Assembly (NCBI RefSeq): GCF_907165205.1
Contig: NC_058195.1
Coordinates: forward strand, 9,610,001-9,674,000
DNA length: 64,000 nucleotides
From: Coccinella septempunctata
Lineage: Eukaryota; Arthropoda; Insecta; Coleoptera; Coccinellidae
Direction of reading: 5' to 3'
Under the pieces are notes generated by a model. It had not been told where the DNA came from. It saw nothing but the letters and a program-made list of their open reading frames with translations, and did not search any database. The position numbers and the translations under genes are program-made. Positions 21,586 to 32,840 of the stretch are shown piece by piece. Position 1 is the first letter of the stretch; the number at the start of each line of letters is the position of its first letter.

Positions 21586-22661
21586 AATCGTACAGAGCAC
21601 AGCAGGTGCAATTGAACAGTTAAAGATTGTCTGTGTTTATTTAATGAGTCCAGACTTCGTTTGGTCAACTCCTATAGAAGCACTCTTGTTTGAAGGGAAA
21701 GTGGTCGAAGATATTCGAAACAGTTTGTGGTTCCCACAACTACTTTTGGAGGAAGTTCAATTTGGAAAATGCGCCTATAAGAAGAAGTTTCTGCAGAAGG
21801 AAGAAAACTAAAGAGAAAACACTCATCAGGAAGTATTTGGATCTGAGTAAGAATTAGTTGACTCCACACTGGCTTTCTCACAGGAAATTGTGGTATTAGA
21901 AAGCATATGATGAGAATGGACTCATAGGTGGAATGAGGCCTCCTTGAAGCTTCTCTCAGATACTGGAGTTGATTGAAACTCTGGAACTGGATTGCAAGCT
22001 GTAGAGGACAGCCCTGATGGAAGGCTCAATAGACCTTGAAATCGCAGTGAAATGTAACACCCTTACCAAACTGCGAACTATTAACTAGTGGCAGTTTTTG
22101 AACAGTCGTACAGAGTTGATTACTTTGCAGAACACTACTATGACCAGCCAAGGATATCAATAAACGATAATTTAACTATTATTCGTTCTGCATTTGGCAG
22201 GTATTGATGAAAATTTCAATTTAATTGCATGATGATGATGAGGGTCTTCAGTCTTCACCGTAGTCGCCTGATAAATGAAGTGTCTGAAGCTCATGCTCAT
22301 GTTCATGAATAAGAAGAAACAAAAATTTTATCGCATTGAGCACATCTGGAGAGAGATGTTTAGACAACTGTCCTCCTTAGAAAAATAACTTAGACCAGCA
22401 ACCAAACGTTTTGATGGATATTTGAACCAAATTTTCATGAATTGTCTCATCATCAGTATGATTTGAAGAGCAGAATGCTTGACACAAGCTCGTGTAGGAT
22501 CAACCAAGTGCAAGCTTTACAGGGACTTTTAATTTTCCCTGTCAAGCAAACCAAGAATTTCTCATATTTTCAATTGAAAATTATTTTATTCATTTATGAA
22601 AAAACAGGAATATCAAAACTGAACCTTCTCTGGGATCTACTCAAAACAAATATCTTGCAGA
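21586..22661. other. No recognised feature
   Basis: About 1.1 kb of anonymous sequence beyond the mariner truncation point. Frames reach 90 codons at 21539-21811, partly antisense to mariner, and none is recognisable. A short ATGATGATGATGAG tract is at 22230. Confidence 0.35.
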
Positions 22662-23273
22662 GCAAATTACTGAAATAACTTGATGCAAAGTCAGTAATAT
22701 CTCATTAAGCAAAGTACCTTTACCTCCTACAAAGAAATCGCTGCTTTATATTGCTAAGTAGAGGCAAATTACTGAAATAACTTGATGGAAAGTCAGTTGT
22801 CTCTCATTCAGCAAAGTACCTTTACCTCCTACAATGAAATTGCTGCTTTATAATGCTAAGTAGAGGCAAATTACTGAAATAACTTGATGGAAAGTCAGTT
22901 GTCTCTCATTCAGCAAAGTGCGTTTACCTCCTACAAAGAAATCGCTGCTTTATATTGCTAAGTAGAGGCAAATTACTGAAATAACTTGATGGAAAGTCAG
23001 TTGTCTCTCATTCAGCAAAGTACCTTTACCTCCTACAATGAAATTGCTGCTTTATAATGCTAAGTAGAGGCAAATTACTGAAATAACTTGATGGACAGTC
23101 AGTTGTCTCTCATTCAGCAAAGTGCGTTTACCTCCTACAAAGAAATCGCTGCTTTATATTGCTAAGTAGAGGCAAATTACTGAAATAACTTGATGGAAAG
23201 TCAGTTGTATCTCATTCAGCAAAGTACCTTTACCTCCTACAAAGGAATCGCTGCTTTATATTGCTAAGTGGAG
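22662..23273 (+). repeat. 102-bp satellite, six units
   Basis: Units starting GCAAATTACTGAAATAACTT lie at 22662, 22764, 22866, 22968, 23070 and 23172, an exact 102-bp period. Two variants alternate. Units 2 and 4 read AATGAAATTGCTG and ATAATGC; units 1, 3 and 5 read AAAGAAATCGCTG and ATATTGC. Units 3 and 5 also share GTGCGTTT. The array is therefore organised as a ~204-bp dimer. Each unit contains in-frame stops, so it is not protein-coding. The two outer units are the most diverged. Confidence 0.95.
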
Positions 23274-23917
23274 AATCAAGAAGATGTGACACACCGATGT
23301 GTTAACCTAACCATCTTCACTTTCCTTCTCACCTCTGGTCGTTATGCAATTACAATCAATAAGCGATATCTTCGTCAGTCTAGGAAGATCGAAAAATGCA
23401 ACCAGCCAATAACGATTCTAGAGTAATTGTTCAAGTCCGAAAGAATGAGTTAATAAAGAACGGTTGTAAGAAAACCGGGATAGTTCCTAGCCCGGGGTCA
23501 GTTTGGGTGCAGTGGATCGATGGAAAGAACTGGTCGATGCACAATGCCGTGTGGGTGCTGCATGGGCTTAGCTCGATGTTCCGAAAAAAAAAATTCTGGG
23601 CATGCCGCTGGCGACCTTTGCATCTCGATGATAACTCACTCGCCGGTAACTGGAATGTGAGGTATTGAAGGTTCCGTCCTATTGAAATGTTGTGTCATTG
23701 ATATTTGCTCATGGTGCTTGCGCGGGCATGCCAAAATGAATGAGTGTGTGTACGGGTATCCCAAATTGCTTGATTTTGGCTGTTTCTGGTACTTCTAGAC
23801 TAGATGGGTAGAAATGTTGAAAGGAGCAAATATCCTTGAAAAAAATTTATAGGAGATCATCGATCCCTCTCAAGCATTCAGTATATTTTATGAATGAATC
23901 AATCATGTTTTTTGTTG
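23274..23917. other. Unique sequence with an anonymous 90-codon ORF
   Basis: A plus-strand frame at 23396-23668 begins MQPANNDSRVIVQVRK and is Trp- and Lys-rich, including a KKK stretch over a run of A. It has no domain I know, no promoter and no codon signal I can judge, so it may be chance. Otherwise no feature is seen. Confidence 0.25.
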
Positions 23918-25150
23918 AGGATCCGACGATGCTAAATTAGGATTTACTCGAGCGTCGTAGACTCCTAGTCGATTCTGAAAATTATATGATAGAAAGAAAA
24001 AAAGTTTCTATGATGTATGCACTTTCAGCGGTGGGGAAAGCGTCAGCAGGCTTTCAAAGATGTAAAAAAAATCGTCTGGAGTACATACTCGAGCGTGTCA
24101 GATTGAGATGCTGTATATGCCCTACGTGTCTCTGATAATCAATTCATGTCAATCTGACAGTTTGCGTGGTAGGGCTAGCCGTACGGAAGAGTTGAAAATA
24201 AAAAAAAATTTGAGCCTGTCAGATTTTTAAAAGATATGTAAATTGGACCCAAAGGAAGCTACTTTTCAAGAGATTGGCAATTCGGACGTGACGCAAGGTC
24301 ACAGCGATCCTTTGAAAATGCAAAAAAAATCGTTACTCGTGTGTGTCAGAATTTGATGCGGATGGTTAATCTCAGTGTTGCAGACGTGTTGACCCATTAA
24401 TCTGACACTAATCAGGGGAAATTTTCTTAATGTGACAGTTTGAAGATGATAACAAGGCATTTTTTTCAAATATCACCCTTCCTATAGCTCTAATCGTTTT
24501 TGTATTCATTACAAGTTGTGTATAATAAAATTCTATACAACTTTTGTCTGAACGAATTTTACATACTCTTAAGCATTTTCGAGTTAAAGGGCGATAAGGT
24601 CGAGGAGCTTATAGCCGAAAGGCCAAGGTCATAGGCGAAAGGCCAAGGTCAAGGTAGAAAATCTAGTCTGATATAGATTCATCGCCATATATCTCAAAAA
24701 CGTTCAAAGGTAGAAAAAATTGCTGCCGACTAAATTTGTAGAAAATGTTATGCTCTACAACTTTTATTACGAATGCGAAAACAATTGGAAGCCCAGGAGA
24801 GCAGATAATTCAACAAAACTGATTTTTGTTAACTTTATGGCCAATTTTTATTGTTTCGGCTTGCTGAAACTGTCAGATTATATTTTTTCCTGTATTCTGG
24901 CATCATTAGCTTCAAAATAAGAAAAAGCCATCTTGCAGCAAACAGGCCTAAGTACTTTTCAACATGTGATTAACGACATATATCTTAATCTGACAAGCTC
25001 GAGTATGTACAATGATCGTTTTTTTTTACTATTCTGACAGTCGTAGATGATTCCCCCCATCTACAGGTCTAATTTTTGGTAGAGGTACTCTACAGGGTCA
25101 AAGGTATCTCCCCTTATATTAATATGACACGTTCGAGTAAAACTCGAATT
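23918..25150. repeat. Dispersed repeat R, copy 1
   Basis: Starts GAGGATCCGACGATGCTAAAT and matches 32814-32840 + 35241-38042 (copy 2, split) and 50233-51407 (copy 3). Landmarks: TTTACTCGAGCGTCGT near 23943, CACTTTCAGCGG, ACGTGTCTCTGATAAT, GGCGATAAGGTCGAGGAG near 24590, GTCAGATTATAT near 24869, and CTTAATCTGACAAGCTCGAG near 24987. TGTCAGA or its inverse TCTGACA occurs about ten times. TACTCGAGCGTGTCAGATT near the start is mirrored by AATCTGACAAGCTCGAGTA near the end, giving subterminal inverted repeats. There is no ORF. The class is undetermined: possibly a non-autonomous DNA element or a satellite-derived unit. Confidence 0.8.
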
Positions 25151-26854
25151 TCCCTCTTCTAACTACTTTAAACTTTAATCATTCGTTATTAAATCATTGA
25201 TTCCTATCAATGTCCTTTCATGAAATCATTCACTCTTAAAACATCACTTTCAATGTCTAATCTCTGACAGCACGCTCTCAAATGTAAATCATTCTATGAC
25301 AAATATGCACCAAATATCTAACAATGAGGCATTACGGAAACCAGTTCCTGTAGATGTCATTTAAATATGACCGCAGCGCGGCGTTTCCATCGCAAATAAT
25401 ATATGGTTATATATCGAAGACACACTGTATAGGCATATATCATTTGTTTCCATGTACTTATACTTTGACGTAGCTAATGAGTGCGTGCCGCTTCCTGCTG
25501 AGGAGGATATCCAAGGATATGGCCTGGGAAAGTCGGTATTGTTCGATATCAGTATGTGTGGTCTTTGGGTATTTGCTATTTTTCGTTTACGGCGGCTCTG
25601 AGCGGTGGTTTATTGATTCGAAGATATTTGGATGATCATCCTAGGGTCATCTGTTTCATCAGCCATTGTTTAATGAGGTCGGCTTTATCCTTAAATAACA
25701 AGATTTGAAACGATACAGACAGTTTTCGTCTAAAGTCATTAATGTCATCACTTGATGTAGTTTTCAATGAATTCTTACTAGAAGATTATGCTTCATTATC
25801 AGAAAATCAGCTCAATCAGCTTCCACAAATATCACTTAAGTAAAACTTCTTCTCTAAATTCTTTCCAAGCAACCGAAGATATGAATTTTATGCTATACTT
25901 TTTACCCTTTCTGTGTAGGGCATAAATATCATCCATAACTAAGTATAATATAATATCGTTATCATTTGGTCCCAAATGTTGACATTATAATTTGTGCCCA
26001 GTCTTTGTCTCAGACTACAAGGACCTACAATGTAGTGCTTTGGACCTTAAATAGTTCCCTGTGGTACTCCAATTGTATTATGTTTCAGCAGCTGTACTTC
26101 GTAGCATAGGTTGAAGCACTCTAACAGATTTGGATATCTGCCTAGTCTTAATATATTTACCTACTCTTCTGAAGGGTTACTCAGCAAATAAGTGAAATAA
26201 TACTATATATTCCTATTTATATCAAAAATAACCCATCCCAACAACGTTCAAAATCATAATTTTCATGAGGCCTCTTTCTTGAATATGACGCTCTGTATAA
26301 TGAATACAATAGGTTAATGAATAGGAACTTTATCTGAAATCTTGAACAAGAGGCTATGAACAGAACCACATCTGCGACTTGATTTAACTCACATAGATAT
26401 GTATCTACTAATTGTTTCGACATATTGTTGAATATGCATATTTGCATAATTAACTGTTAGCATTTCTCACGTCACGTCTGCACCTCCTTATTATAATATT
26501 AATAACCGTTCTCGTATAAATTATTATAAGACTCAACAGATATTAAAAAAAAACACCACAATAGTCGATTTAATCGATATAAGGTTATTATAACGATCAG
26601 TTTATTATTTATCATTTTTTCACTTTTTGTTTGTTCCAGATATAGGATTTCTTTCGCTCACACTGAGATCTGAAGTTTTTTATAGTTTCTTTAAACATAC
26701 ATTATTATATTGTATTTTATTGTATTATTGTATTATAAGCATTATTCTCTTGTTGTTTGAAGTGAATTCCAGATAACATTTTCGCACAACTTCATCATAA
26801 GAATTTTTACTTCAATATTGACCCGTCAAATCCTCGGCATGTAATAGGTACTCA
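25151..26854. other. No recognised feature
   Basis: About 1.7 kb of AT-rich sequence with simple-sequence patches (ATTATTATATTGTATTTTATTG near 26,700). No gene, RNA or element end recognised. The longest frame is 76 codons. Confidence 0.35.
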
Positions 26855-28445
26855 ATAATAATAAGCCATTTATAATAATAAGCCATTTATTTCCTACAGG
26901 AAGAACCCAATTACAGGAAATGAATAAAAATTGAACATTAAAGCAATATGAACTGAACCCAGAAAAAAAAAAAAAAACTCACAACCGATCATTACACCAC
27001 TCGATGGTAACAAAGAAAACTCAGTCTACTGTTCACACTCCAAACTGCATAAAAGTACTTCAATAATACATGGTAAAGTGTCAAAATTAATATCACAAAC
27101 CGCAGAGATCGTATTGAAGGTCCGGCACATAAACTCAATCGGAGATTGCAGGAGAAGATTGGTCCTGGGAGTACGCAAGTAAAAAAGTTCTTGTGATCTC
27201 GAATTCTGCCTTCTCACTATGAAGTTGACCATAGCTAGTAACGATGGACAATCCGTTATGTCATTCACTACATTGTACAAAAATTTCACCGCCAGTACTC
27301 TTCGTCTAACTTCCAAAGAGGAGACTCCAAATCTGTTCAAAAGCAAGCCATACTCTGAACCTCTCACTGGGTAGACACCATCCTCCCTCCAAACAAGGTA
27401 CTTCAGGAAACGCTTCTGAATTGATTCAATGCGGTGTCTGTGACAATTGTAGATGGGATTCCAAGCTACAGAGCCATAGTCCAACCTGCTTCTTATTAAT
27501 GCATTGAAAAGGCACAAAAAGGTTGATGTGTGAGTAAAATATCTGCAGTTGCGTATTATGAAACCATAAACCTTCGAGACAGAAAGCACTAACTGATCAA
27601 CGTGCGGGATGAAAGTGAGTCTACTATCAAAGATCACACCCAAATCCCTAACCTCAGATACTCTCGCCAACAAATTACCGCACACTGTGTAGGGGAACAC
27701 AACAGGTTGCTTACTCCTCGTGAAAGACATGACGCTACATTTAGAAATATTTAGGCTGAGCTTGTTAACAACACACCATTGATACAACCGCTCTAAATCC
27801 TCCTGAAGCCCCTCGCAATCACCTGAACTCATTATCCTGCGGAAAATTTTCAAATCATCGGCAAAGACCAGCTTTGCACTCTCTATTACATCGATGATAT
27901 CATTTAAAAACAATATGAATAAGAGAGGGCCCAGATTAGATCCCTGAGGTATACCGGATGTAGCAGCATACTCTTCTGAACGGAAGCCTTCGATCTGAAC
28001 ATATTGCCGACGATTGAACAGGTAAGATGCGATCACTGCCAGCAATGTATGTGAAAAGCCGAACTTACATCTGAGTTTCTCAATAAGGATCTCATGACAT
28101 ATCCTATCAAAAGCCTTCTGGAAATCGGCAAACATAACATCCACTTGATGACCCTCATCCAGGTTACGAGTCAAAAACTCGGTAAAGCAAACGAGGTTAC
28201 TGATGCATGACCTCCCACCCATAAAGCCGTGCTGCTCAATATTGATCAGGTGTTTCACAACTGGGTAGATCTCGATATATAAAATAATCTCGAAAATTTT
28301 CGAGAAGTTGCACAACAGAGATATAGGCCTATAATTCCCAATCTGTGATCGATCTCCTTTCTTCAACACAGGCACAACCTTAGCGAGCTTCCACATATCT
28401 GGGTATATTCCAGTATTTAATATTAAGTTAAAATGTTGAAAAGTC
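26855..28445 (-). mobile_element. LINE, CR1/jockey group, 5'-truncated
   Basis: The coding part is 27026-28447 and the 3' region continues to a tail of short repeats (two copies of AATAATAAGCCATTTAT, 26855-26892). Such microsatellite-like tails are typical of LINEs that end without a poly(A). A 15-base A run on the plus strand near 26963 is on the wrong strand to be the tail. The 5' truncation is near 28445; the endonuclease and the start of the reverse transcriptase are missing. Confidence 0.8.
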
Positions 28446-28447
28446 AT
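27026..28447 (-). CDS. LINE reverse transcriptase, 473 codons, N-terminally truncated
   Basis: The frame encodes most of a non-LTR retrotransposon polymerase. Visible in order: LKKGDRSQIGNYRPISLL (residues ~29-45, RT block 2), EQHGFMGGRS (71-80), FADFQKAFDR (106-115, RT block A with its Asp), TSGIPQGSNLGPLLF (163-177), and catalytic FADD (195-198). The thumb region and a C-terminal domain with RLDYGSVAWNPIY follow. There are no internal stops, although the endonuclease half is lost and the first residues probably include flanking DNA. The motifs fit the jockey/CR1 assemblage; the exact clade is inference. It cannot mobilise itself without the missing 5' part. Confidence 0.9.
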   Translation of the reverse strand: MTFQHFNLILNTGIYPDMWKLAKVVPVLKKGDRSQIGNYRPISLLCNFSKIFEIILYIEIYPVVKHLINIEQHGFMGGRSCISNLVCFTEFLTRNLDEGHQVDVMFADFQKAFDRICHEILIEKLRCKFGFSHTLLAVIASYLFNRRQYVQIEGFRSEEYAATSGIPQGSNLGPLLFILFLNDIIDVIESAKLVFADDLKIFRRIMSSGDCEGLQEDLERLYQWCVVNKLSLNISKCSVMSFTRSKQPVVFPYTVCGNLLARVSEVRDLGVIFDSRLTFIPHVDQLVLSVSKVYGFIIRNCRYFTHTSTFLCLFNALIRSRLDYGSVAWNPIYNCHRHRIESIQKRFLKYLVWREDGVYPVRGSEYGLLLNRFGVSSLEVRRRVLAVKFLYNVVNDITDCPSLLAMVNFIVRRQNSRSQELFYLRTPRTNLLLQSPIEFMCRTFNTISAVCDINFDTLPCIIEVLLCSLECEQ

Positions 28448-28534
28448 GCAAACTTTTGGTTATGGGTACTGAAAAATCCTCAAATACATCAATACAGGTC
28501 CAAAATGATGTTCTGAGCCTCATTCGACGAAATA

Positions 28535-30015
28535 AACTGCTCCACAAGAGTTAGGGATATCGTATTCGATCGTTTTTAAAAGTATGTAGTCGTCGAGAAA
28601 AACGCTGTAAAATAATTTAAAACTCAATAACAACTTGAATCGATCCAATAAAAATCAGTATGAGACATTTCGTCAATCTGGTCGTCTTTTTTCTGAAGTT
28701 TGGTTCTTTGCATATGCTTCATGAATGTTCTTATTTTGAAATGAAGTCAGTTTATCAACGGCTTCGATTCGAAACGAGTTTTCTGAAAATGCCAAGACGT
28801 AAATTAACAAACGCTGAGGCTAATAGGGCTATCGAAATGCTACAGGGTGGCCTAACTCAGGTTGTTGTAGCGGAAAGGCTCCAAGTCAGCCAAAGTGTGA
28901 TATCTCGACTTTGAAATTGGTTCAGGGAGACAGGTTCCGTGTTGAAAAGACCAAGGCTTGGTGGGCGACGAAAAACAACACCAGCTCAGGATCGTTTCAT
29001 CACCGTTTCGTCGAGAAGAAACCCTACATCTACGTGTGGAATGATACGGAATACTCTTCAAAATGCAGATGGGGTCCAAGTTTCCATCGAAACCATCAGA
29101 CGATGTTTGAGAGAGGTGAAAATAGGTTCTAGACGTCCATTGAGAGGCTTTCCATTAACACGTGACCATAAGCGTCAAAGACTGGAATGGGCAAGGCAAC
29201 ATATCAATTGGAACGATCAATGGCGTAGTGTCCTTTTCACTGATGAATCCAGATATGGACGATTTTCAGATTCTCGAAGAATAAGGGTGTGGACAATCCC
29301 ACGCATACCCCGTAATCGTCGCTATGTCCAAGAAGTCCATCTATTCCGAGGGGGTAGTGTTATGTATGGGCCGGGATATGTTTCAACGGGCGCGTAGATC
29401 TACACATTTTTCCTGGGAATATGACCGCCTTACACTATAAGGAGCATGTCATTGACAATGTTGTGCCAAATTTTCACGCTGCTATTGGTGAAACTTTTCA
29501 ATTTCTAGACGTTAACTCTAGACCGCACCGTGTTGCCACAGTCGAGAATGCGCGTGAGGAGCTTGGTATTCCACATTTACCAATACCTCCGCACTCACCA
29601 GATTTGAATTGCATAGAACATGCATGGGATATACTCCAAAGAAGATTGGATAATCATCAACCTACCCCAGAATCCTTAAATGATCTGAGAGAGCTTCTGC
29701 CCCGTTTATGGAATCAAATTCCTCAAGAAATAATCAACAACGTCGTGTGTAGTATGCAAAGAAGATGTCAAGCTGTTATGGATGCCCGTGGAGGCCATAT
29801 TGATAATATTGATCATCTTAAAATGCTTGAATTCTCTGGGAATAAAATTCCGTTATTTTACTCTATTTTTCTTAACCATCCTGTATTCGCTGCTGACCTA
29901 CAGGCTAAAATTAATTTGCAACCTGATATTAATATGAATTTTCATCACAAAAATAATATTTTAACTATATTTTTTTGCAATTTAAGTCAATATCCCTAAC
30001 TCATGTGGAGCAGTT
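28535..30015 (+). mobile_element. Tc1-like element family A, copy 2
   Basis: A 1,481-bp element between TA at 28533-28534 and 30016-30017. Its inverted repeats start AACTGCTCCACA and match the copy at 12556-13958. It is more complete than that copy, particularly upstream of the gene and at the 3' end. Confidence 0.92.
28789..29999 (+). pseudogene. Tc1-like transposase, nonsense and frameshift
   Basis: Starts MPRRKLTNAEANRAIEMLQ at 28789. A Trp-to-stop change follows SVISRL (stop at 28912-28914), and the same frame continues to about 29365 through GRRKTTPAQDRF and FTDES (first Asp, near 29240). A lost base after GGSVM shifts the frame; the rest runs 29421-29999. The second catalytic Asp has been lost: the usual DDN reads DVN near 29510. 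The Glu in SPDLNCIEHAWD is kept. The C-terminus is unusually long, running past GGHIDN to the element's end. The copy is inactive at three levels: nonsense, frameshift and active-site loss. Confidence 0.9.
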
Positions 30016-30017
30016 TA

Positions 30018-30699
30018 TTTCCTGAATGCTTATCAGCATCTCACGCCAGCATGAACACTCATCTACATCTCACTCAGTCAATCTCGGATCAGAAGAAACC
30101 CAAGGAAATCGACAATTACCAACCGTTGAGCGACGTCACAATCGCCAATTCGTGATACCGCGTCACATCCAGTCGACCCCGTGTGACACCCAAAGTGACA
30201 ATCAGCTGTCAAATGACGTGTGTTCCGTTCCGTCCAGTCACTATTGTTCGGTTCGGATCTGATTTATTCACACACTTTTAACGTCGATCTTGATCCGGCC
30301 ACAGAGCCTTTATCTTTGAAGCATCGCGATTTCAATCGCAGTGTGTATGGCTCTGATAATGGGGATTTGTTATTTACGGCCGGGCATTCCTTATTGAGGA
30401 GAATGGGTGACGAGGTCCTTTCCAATGATGTGTGAGCTTGAGATTCTCGTGATAAATCGGGGAGTATGGCGTGTATGTGGTGCTTTGGACTGTAAAAATG
30501 ACGTTTCAAAGATGCCGTCATCTGGAAACAGTCGAAGATTCGATTACCACAGCTGGAGTACACCTTGAGGCATTTATCTTCGCCATATCATAGATGTGTT
30601 CGATATCGCACATGCATTCAATCTTTAATAGAGGTGAACTGGCTACAGTTCAAAACAAATTTGTTGTATGGGCTTATGGAAACATAAAATGGCTATATA
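30018..30699. other. No recognised feature
   Basis: Moderately GC-rich unique sequence (30,050-30,560) between two Tc1-like elements. Frames of 71-99 codons overlap on both strands and none is recognisable. It could be single-copy host DNA. Confidence 0.3.
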
Positions 30700-32236
30700 C
30701 CTGCGCAAAAAATTAACGCACATTCTGAAAATCTCAATTTTAATGAAAGATAACTCTACATTGACTTTATAACTTATTTTTTATGTTCTCTCGGGAAGGT
30801 TTTGAACGAAACAAGACACATTAAATGGAAGAAAAATTCAGGATTTCACCGAATCTTATGTGAAAGAAGAGAAATGAACAATTTTCAAAATACTGAAATG
30901 CTGATAAGTGATTTAATACTTGGTTTTTCCACCCCTTGCGTTAATTACAGCTCGGCAACGACGGTTCATACTCAAAATGAGTGATCTTAAAATGTTCTGA
31001 TCTAATCCTTCCCAGATTTCTCCGAATTGGATTCCTAAGTCATTAAGAGTAGCTGGATGATTTTCTGAACTTCTCAGCCTTCTATTGAGGTTGTCCCAAA
31101 CCTGCTCAATCGGATTGAGATCTGGACTTCTTGCTGGCCATTCCATTCGAGAGACTTCAACCTCTTCAAGGTACTCCTGAACGATGCGCGCACGATGGGG
31201 TCTGGCATTATCGTCCATAAAAATGAAATTTTCACCAATGTATGGGGCAAATGGCACTACATGCTCTTCAAGAATGTTCCTTATATACTTATCAGCATTC
31301 ATAGCTCCATTATCAACGACCACTAGGTCTGTGCGAGCAGTCAAAGATATTCCACCCCATACCATAATCGATCCTCCCCCGAAACCAGTAGTATTCAGGA
31401 AATTGTACTGAGCATATCTTTCATGTGGACGTCTGTATACAAGGGAACGTCGATCACAATGGTAGAGGCAGAATCTAGACTCATCTGTGAAGAGAACTCT
31501 TTCCCAATCGGCCTCTTCCCAATGGATATGCTCTCTCGCAAAATCCAAACGCGCCCTTCGATGGGCTGGGGTAAGAGCTGGGCCTCTTGCCGCGACACGA
31601 GGCCTTAAATCATATTCTCTGAGGCGATTTCTTATTGTCTGAGTGCTAATTTGCACCTCATGAGTTTGCTCAAGCTGAATTTGAAGGAGGCGAACGGTTG
31701 CAAACCGTTGTCTCAACGAAGAAACTCTCAAGTAACGTTCTTGAATGGCAGTTGTTACCAGTGGTCTACCCTGTTCTAGTCTTCGGACATTCATACCTGT
31801 GTCCCTGAATCGCTGCAACATTCTGGACACACTTGTATGGGAAACTCCAAACCTTTCTGCAATTCTTGTGTATGTCCACCATTCTTCTCGCAAAACTACC
31901 GCTTGGACACATTCCTCTTGGGTCAAATTGCGTGATTCTCGTTGCATAGCGATCGAGAGTAGAAATTCAAACGAAAGAAAAACTATTTAACACTAGAATT
32001 GATCGAGAACAACTGATTTTAGAATGGAGCCAATACATTCAAAATCTGATAATATCATCTTTTTTTATTCCTGCTGGGAAAAAACATCTCTATTGAAGAA
32101 AACCGTTGAAAGTGGATAACATATGCATGCATAATTCTGATAAAAATAATTATCATTGAGAACACGTTCAGTTGTAGAATAAATTTGAGATTTCCATAAT
32201 GTGCGTTGAAATGTGCGTTGATTTTTTTGCGCAGTG
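30700..32236 (-). mobile_element. Tc1-like element family B, structurally complete
   Basis: A 1,537-bp element flanked by TA (30698-30699 and 32237-32238). Both ends carry CTGCGCAAAAAA followed by AACGCACATT. At the right end the AACGCACATT motif occurs twice, giving subterminal direct repeats that could be transposase binding sites. The element encloses one uninterrupted transposase gene. Complete ends plus an intact gene make it the only element here that looks potentially autonomous. Confidence 0.93.
30913..31947 (-). CDS. Tc1-like transposase, intact, 344 residues
   Basis: A DDE transposase that would bind the element ends and cut and paste the DNA at TA sites in the nucleus. The length is normal for Tc1 (about 340). 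Residues ~8-55 form the first helix-turn-helix (LTQEECVQAVVLRE, RIAERFGVSHTSVSRML). GRP at 60-62 starts the linker, and a second helix-turn-helix covers ~70-110. The catalytic triad is complete: D155 in FTDES, D246 in MDDNARPH and E281 in SPDLNPIEQVWD, with 34 residues between D246 and E281. GGGSIMVWGGIS (190-201) is the conserved glycine-rich block. The start at 31947 is the first ATG of the frame, 289 bp inside the element end. No stop or frameshift is seen. Confidence 0.95.
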   Translation of the reverse strand: MQRESRNLTQEECVQAVVLREEWWTYTRIAERFGVSHTSVSRMLQRFRDTGMNVRRLEQGRPLVTTAIQERYLRVSSLRQRFATVRLLQIQLEQTHEVQISTQTIRNRLREYDLRPRVAARGPALTPAHRRARLDFAREHIHWEEADWERVLFTDESRFCLYHCDRRSLVYRRPHERYAQYNFLNTTGFGGGSIMVWGGISLTARTDLVVVDNGAMNADKYIRNILEEHVVPFAPYIGENFIFMDDNARPHRARIVQEYLEEVEVSRMEWPARSPDLNPIEQVWDNLNRRLRSSENHPATLNDLGIQFGEIWEGLDQNILRSLILSMNRRCRAVINARGGKTKY

Positions 32237-32238
32237 TA

Positions 32239-32813
32239 TTTTTATCAGGGCAGTTTCGTGTGGGCAAGTATCACTTTCAGCTAGGAAAATGACTATTTTC
32301 ATCATCATTTCATGACAGAAAATCTCAATATCGGATAAGATATTGCTTCAGAGCATCCAGAGGGAAAACAACACGTGCCAACAACGAATTACTCCTTCGC
32401 AGAGTAGAACCCATGGTTCGCAGTACCGCACCACACACTACACGAAAAAAAAAGGCACAACTGAAAGCGTCAGCAAACGGGAATGCTTATAATAGGAATG
32501 CGCCGGTATCTGTCAGCTATTCTGTAGTAATAATCATACATGACCGTGTAATTTAAGAAAATGCCGACCAATGCAGCCACTTGGACGTGTATCAGAGAGT
32601 ATACCCCCATAGTAATGAAGGCGTAATTACCGAGCACAGAACACTGAGTGTGATTCAATTAGAAATGCAGAAAAAGAAGAAGACAACGAGGGTTCACTCT
32701 GAAAGGTCTCAATTGTGATTTTATGGAAGTGAGACTTTCAACGGGTGGTTTCTGGTGTTTTTATCGACGAAATAATAAGAGATACGATGAGAGCAAGGTT
32801 ATGCAATGAGGCT
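32239..32813. other. No recognised feature
   Basis: Anonymous spacer before the nested repeat R copy 2. No credible ORF. Confidence 0.35.
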
Positions 32814-32840
32814 TTTGGTTGGGGTGCCGACGATGCTAAT

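Noticed and set aside
22662..23273. CRISPR-like regular array
   Set aside because: The units are 102 bp of continuous near-identical sequence without unique spacers, in a eukaryotic context. It is a satellite.
26955..26976. Poly(A) tail of the 27-28 kb LINE
   Set aside because: The A run is on the plus strand while the LINE is on the minus strand, so it reads as poly(T) in the element's sense; the short-repeat tail farther down is the better end.
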